Positions 62,522-64,000 of a stretch of DNA of 64,000 nucleotides are shown piece after piece. Each line of letters begins with the position of its first letter. Within the stretch, counting starts at the first letter, position 1. Origin of the DNA: Catellatospora methionotrophica (GTDB lineage Bacteria; Actinomycetota; Actinomycetes; Mycobacteriales; Micromonosporaceae); NCBI RefSeq assembly GCF_011297335.1, contig NZ_JAAOTJ010000014.1, positions 124,001-188,000 of the forward strand. The letters are read 5' to 3'. The translations under genes and the position numbers were made by a program. The notes under the pieces were generated by a model that made no database searches, had not been told where the DNA came from, and saw only the letters and a program-made list of their open reading frames with translations.

Positions 62522-63899
62522 CACGGCCCCGGCCGTGGCCGGCCTGCCCGCGCCCATCCCGCTCTCGTTCAACCAGCAGTTCCTGAGCCTGTGGGACCAG
62601 GGCGACGATGCCGGCCCGTTCGGCCCGCGCTACCACCTCGCGCACGGCTGGCGGCTGCGCGGCGAGATAGACGTCGACGCGCTGCGACGGGCGCTGACCG
62701 CGCTCGCCGCCCGGCACGAGACCCTCCGGACGGTGCTGGTCGCGCAGCCCGCCGGCCCGCGCGTGCCCACCGTTTTCCCGCCCAGCACCCCGCACCTGGA
62801 GGTGCGCGACCTGCCCGGCGTCGACCCGCACCGGCGCGAACAGGCGGTCGAGGAGCTGCTGATCGAGATCGAGTCGGGTGTCGTCAGCTCGCAGGAACCG
62901 CCTCTGATCCGCGCGGTGCTGGCCCGGTTCGACGACACCGACAGCGTGCTGGCGATCCTCGTGCACCATACGGCGACCGACGGGTGGTCGATGCGGGTGA
63001 CGATGCGCGATCTCGCCGCCCTCTACGCCCGCGAACGCGGCCTGACCGACGCGGGCCTGCCCGACACCCCTGCCTACCGGGAGTTCGCCGCCTGGCAGCA
63101 GGAGAACTCCGCCGGGCCCGTCATCGACGACGCCAAAGGCTACTGGCGTGACCAGCTCGCGCACGCGGGGATCTACACCGAGCCCACGGACCGGCCCCGC
63201 TCGGCCGGGCTCGGCCAGGAGACCTCGGTCTACCGCTTCGCCATCGGCAAGGACCTCATCGGGCCCGCGCTGGAACTTGGCCGGGCCACCCGCAGCTCGC
63301 CGTTCATGGTCCTGCTGTCGGCGTTCTACGTGCTCGCTCATCGGCGCATTGGAGCGACGGATCTGGCCGTGCCGACGTTCACGCCCGGACGTGGCGAGGA
63401 CCTGGAGCACACCGTCGGGTCCTTCTTCAACTTCATGCCGATGCGTACCGACATCGCCGGCTGCGCTACTTTCCGCGAGCTGGTCGGCCGGACCCGGGCC
63501 AGTTGCCTGGACGCCTACTCCTACGACATCCCCAGCCTGTTCATCTTCGGTGAGGCCCCGGAGCTGATGGCCCCGGCCATGGCCGACGACCGGGCCACCG
63601 TCGTGTTCCAGGCGTTCCCGTTCCCGTTCCTGATGGAGGGCGAACTGGTGGGCGACGTCGAGTACACCGAGGTCCGGCAGCGGCTGCTCGGCCAGCCGGT
63701 GGGCTCGGACGTCCCGGACGGGATGCTGTGGACGCTCAACGTCGACCCGGCCGGTGAGGTGCTCGGCAGCGTGCAGTTCAAGCGTGCGCTGTTCGACGAG
63801 GCGACGGCGGCCGCGATGGTGGCCGGTTACGTCGAGGCACTGCGCGACACCGTGCTCGACCCGGACGCGCCGCTGCGCCTGGACGCCGCGAAGGCGTGA
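62508..63899 (+). CDS. Stand-alone NRPS condensation-domain protein
   Basis: A 463-residue free condensation enzyme: LSFNQQFLSLWDQG at the N-terminus, catalytic HHTATDGWSM near residue 152, later FVVLLSAF-like PFMVLLSAFYVLAHR and DLAVPTFTPGR, then VGSFFNFMPMR. All core C-domain motifs are in order and no carrier or adenylation domain is attached. ATG 62508 lies inside the end of the oxidase gene (14-base overlap). It may join the megasynthase-bound chain to a free amine or alcohol, or release it, complementing the terminal C domain of the synthase. Last gene of its operon; a terminator follows. Confidence 0.9.
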   Translation: MTIADTAPAVAGLPAPIPLSFNQQFLSLWDQGDDAGPFGPRYHLAHGWRLRGEIDVDALRRALTALAARHETLRTVLVAQPAGPRVPTVFPPSTPHLEVRDLPGVDPHRREQAVEELLIEIESGVVSSQEPPLIRAVLARFDDTDSVLAILVHHTATDGWSMRVTMRDLAALYARERGLTDAGLPDTPAYREFAAWQQENSAGPVIDDAKGYWRDQLAHAGIYTEPTDRPRSAGLGQETSVYRFAIGKDLIGPALELGRATRSSPFMVLLSAFYVLAHRRIGATDLAVPTFTPGRGEDLEHTVGSFFNFMPMRTDIAGCATFRELVGRTRASCLDAYSYDIPSLFIFGEAPELMAPAMADDRATVVFQAFPFPFLMEGELVGDVEYTEVRQRLLGQPVGSDVPDGMLWTLNVDPAGEVLGSVQFKRALFDEATAAAMVAGYVEALRDTVLDPDAPLRLDAAKA

Positions 63900-63911
63900 C
63901 CGTGCATGCTT

Positions 63912-63942
63912 GAGGGGCAGCGGCGCGATGCCGCTGCCCCTC
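63912..63942. terminator. Strong terminator hairpin at the end of the cluster
   Basis: Perfect 13-base stem GAGGGGCAGCGGC (63912-63924) and GCCGCTGCCCCTC (63930-63942) with a 5-base loop, 12 bases after the condensation gene. A TCA at 63968-63970, in frame with an open leftward sequence to the window edge, may be the stop of a convergent gene; too little is visible to say more. Confidence 0.85.
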
Positions 63943-64000
63943 ATCCGTGCACCCGGACCGCCGTCCGTCAGCGCGCCGGGCTGCGCGACGGCTGGCCGCG

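Overview
The window is about 70% G+C, packed with genes that start at GTG or ATG, overlap at GTGA or ATGA junctions, and carry purine-rich ribosome binding sites. Together with LysR, TetR and DeoR regulators, MEDS/STAS/RsbW-type sigma-factor regulators, a three-subunit urease and a hybrid NRPS-PKS, this points to a soil actinomycete. Micromonosporaceae is my best guess, from general gene style only. I saw no rRNA, tRNA, CRISPR array or insertion sequence.

Layout. 1-8.1 kb is a mixed region: a truncated Cys-rich gene, an NTF2-like protein, the scar of a divergent MFS/LysR pair, an SDR with a strong palindromic operator, small membrane proteins, a beta-carbonic anhydrase and a translationally coupled MEDS-STAS / MEDS-kinase pair. 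8.3-21.5 kb is a DeoR-controlled catabolic island: ABC importer (binding protein, two permeases, ATPase), HAD phosphatase, calcineurin-like phosphoesterase, secreted propeller-like protein, polyol dehydrogenase, FGGY kinase, PiT phosphate permease, DUF47/PhoU-like partner and inositol-monophosphatase-like enzyme. I infer import of a phosphorylated or phosphodiester-linked polyol, its dephosphorylation, oxidation and re-phosphorylation, with phosphate moved by the PiT protein. 21.6-32.8 kb is accessory: an SRPBCC protein, a STAS and an RsbW-like protein, TetR, NlpC/P60, two paralogous LysR regulators divergent from enzyme genes, a secreted PI-PLC-like protein and several decayed genes.

33.3-41.5 kb is a complete leftward urease operon, ureA-B-C-E-F-G-D, followed by a urea transporter and an ammonium transporter with a fused PII domain. 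That couples urea uptake, hydrolysis and ammonium transport with its own nitrogen sensor. 41.9-44.9 kb holds a zinc-ribbon membrane protein and two adjacent proteins of unknown function. The C-terminus of one (a membrane protein) and the N-terminus of the other (small, coiled coil) share a 24-residue motif. This is the best candidate here for an undescribed two-component assembly.

45.2-63.9 kb is a natural-product cluster: a 3446-residue megasynthase (acyl-AMP ligase, ACP, KS, AT, ACP, luciferase-like monooxygenase, C, A, PCP, C) coupled to an MFS exporter. Beyond two truncated genes and a secreted OB-fold-like protein come a P450 and, divergently, a flavin hydroxylase, an FAD-linked oxidase and a stand-alone condensation enzyme, ending at a perfect terminator hairpin. 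At least six gene remnants or scars in the window indicate active deletion and decay in the accessory stretches.
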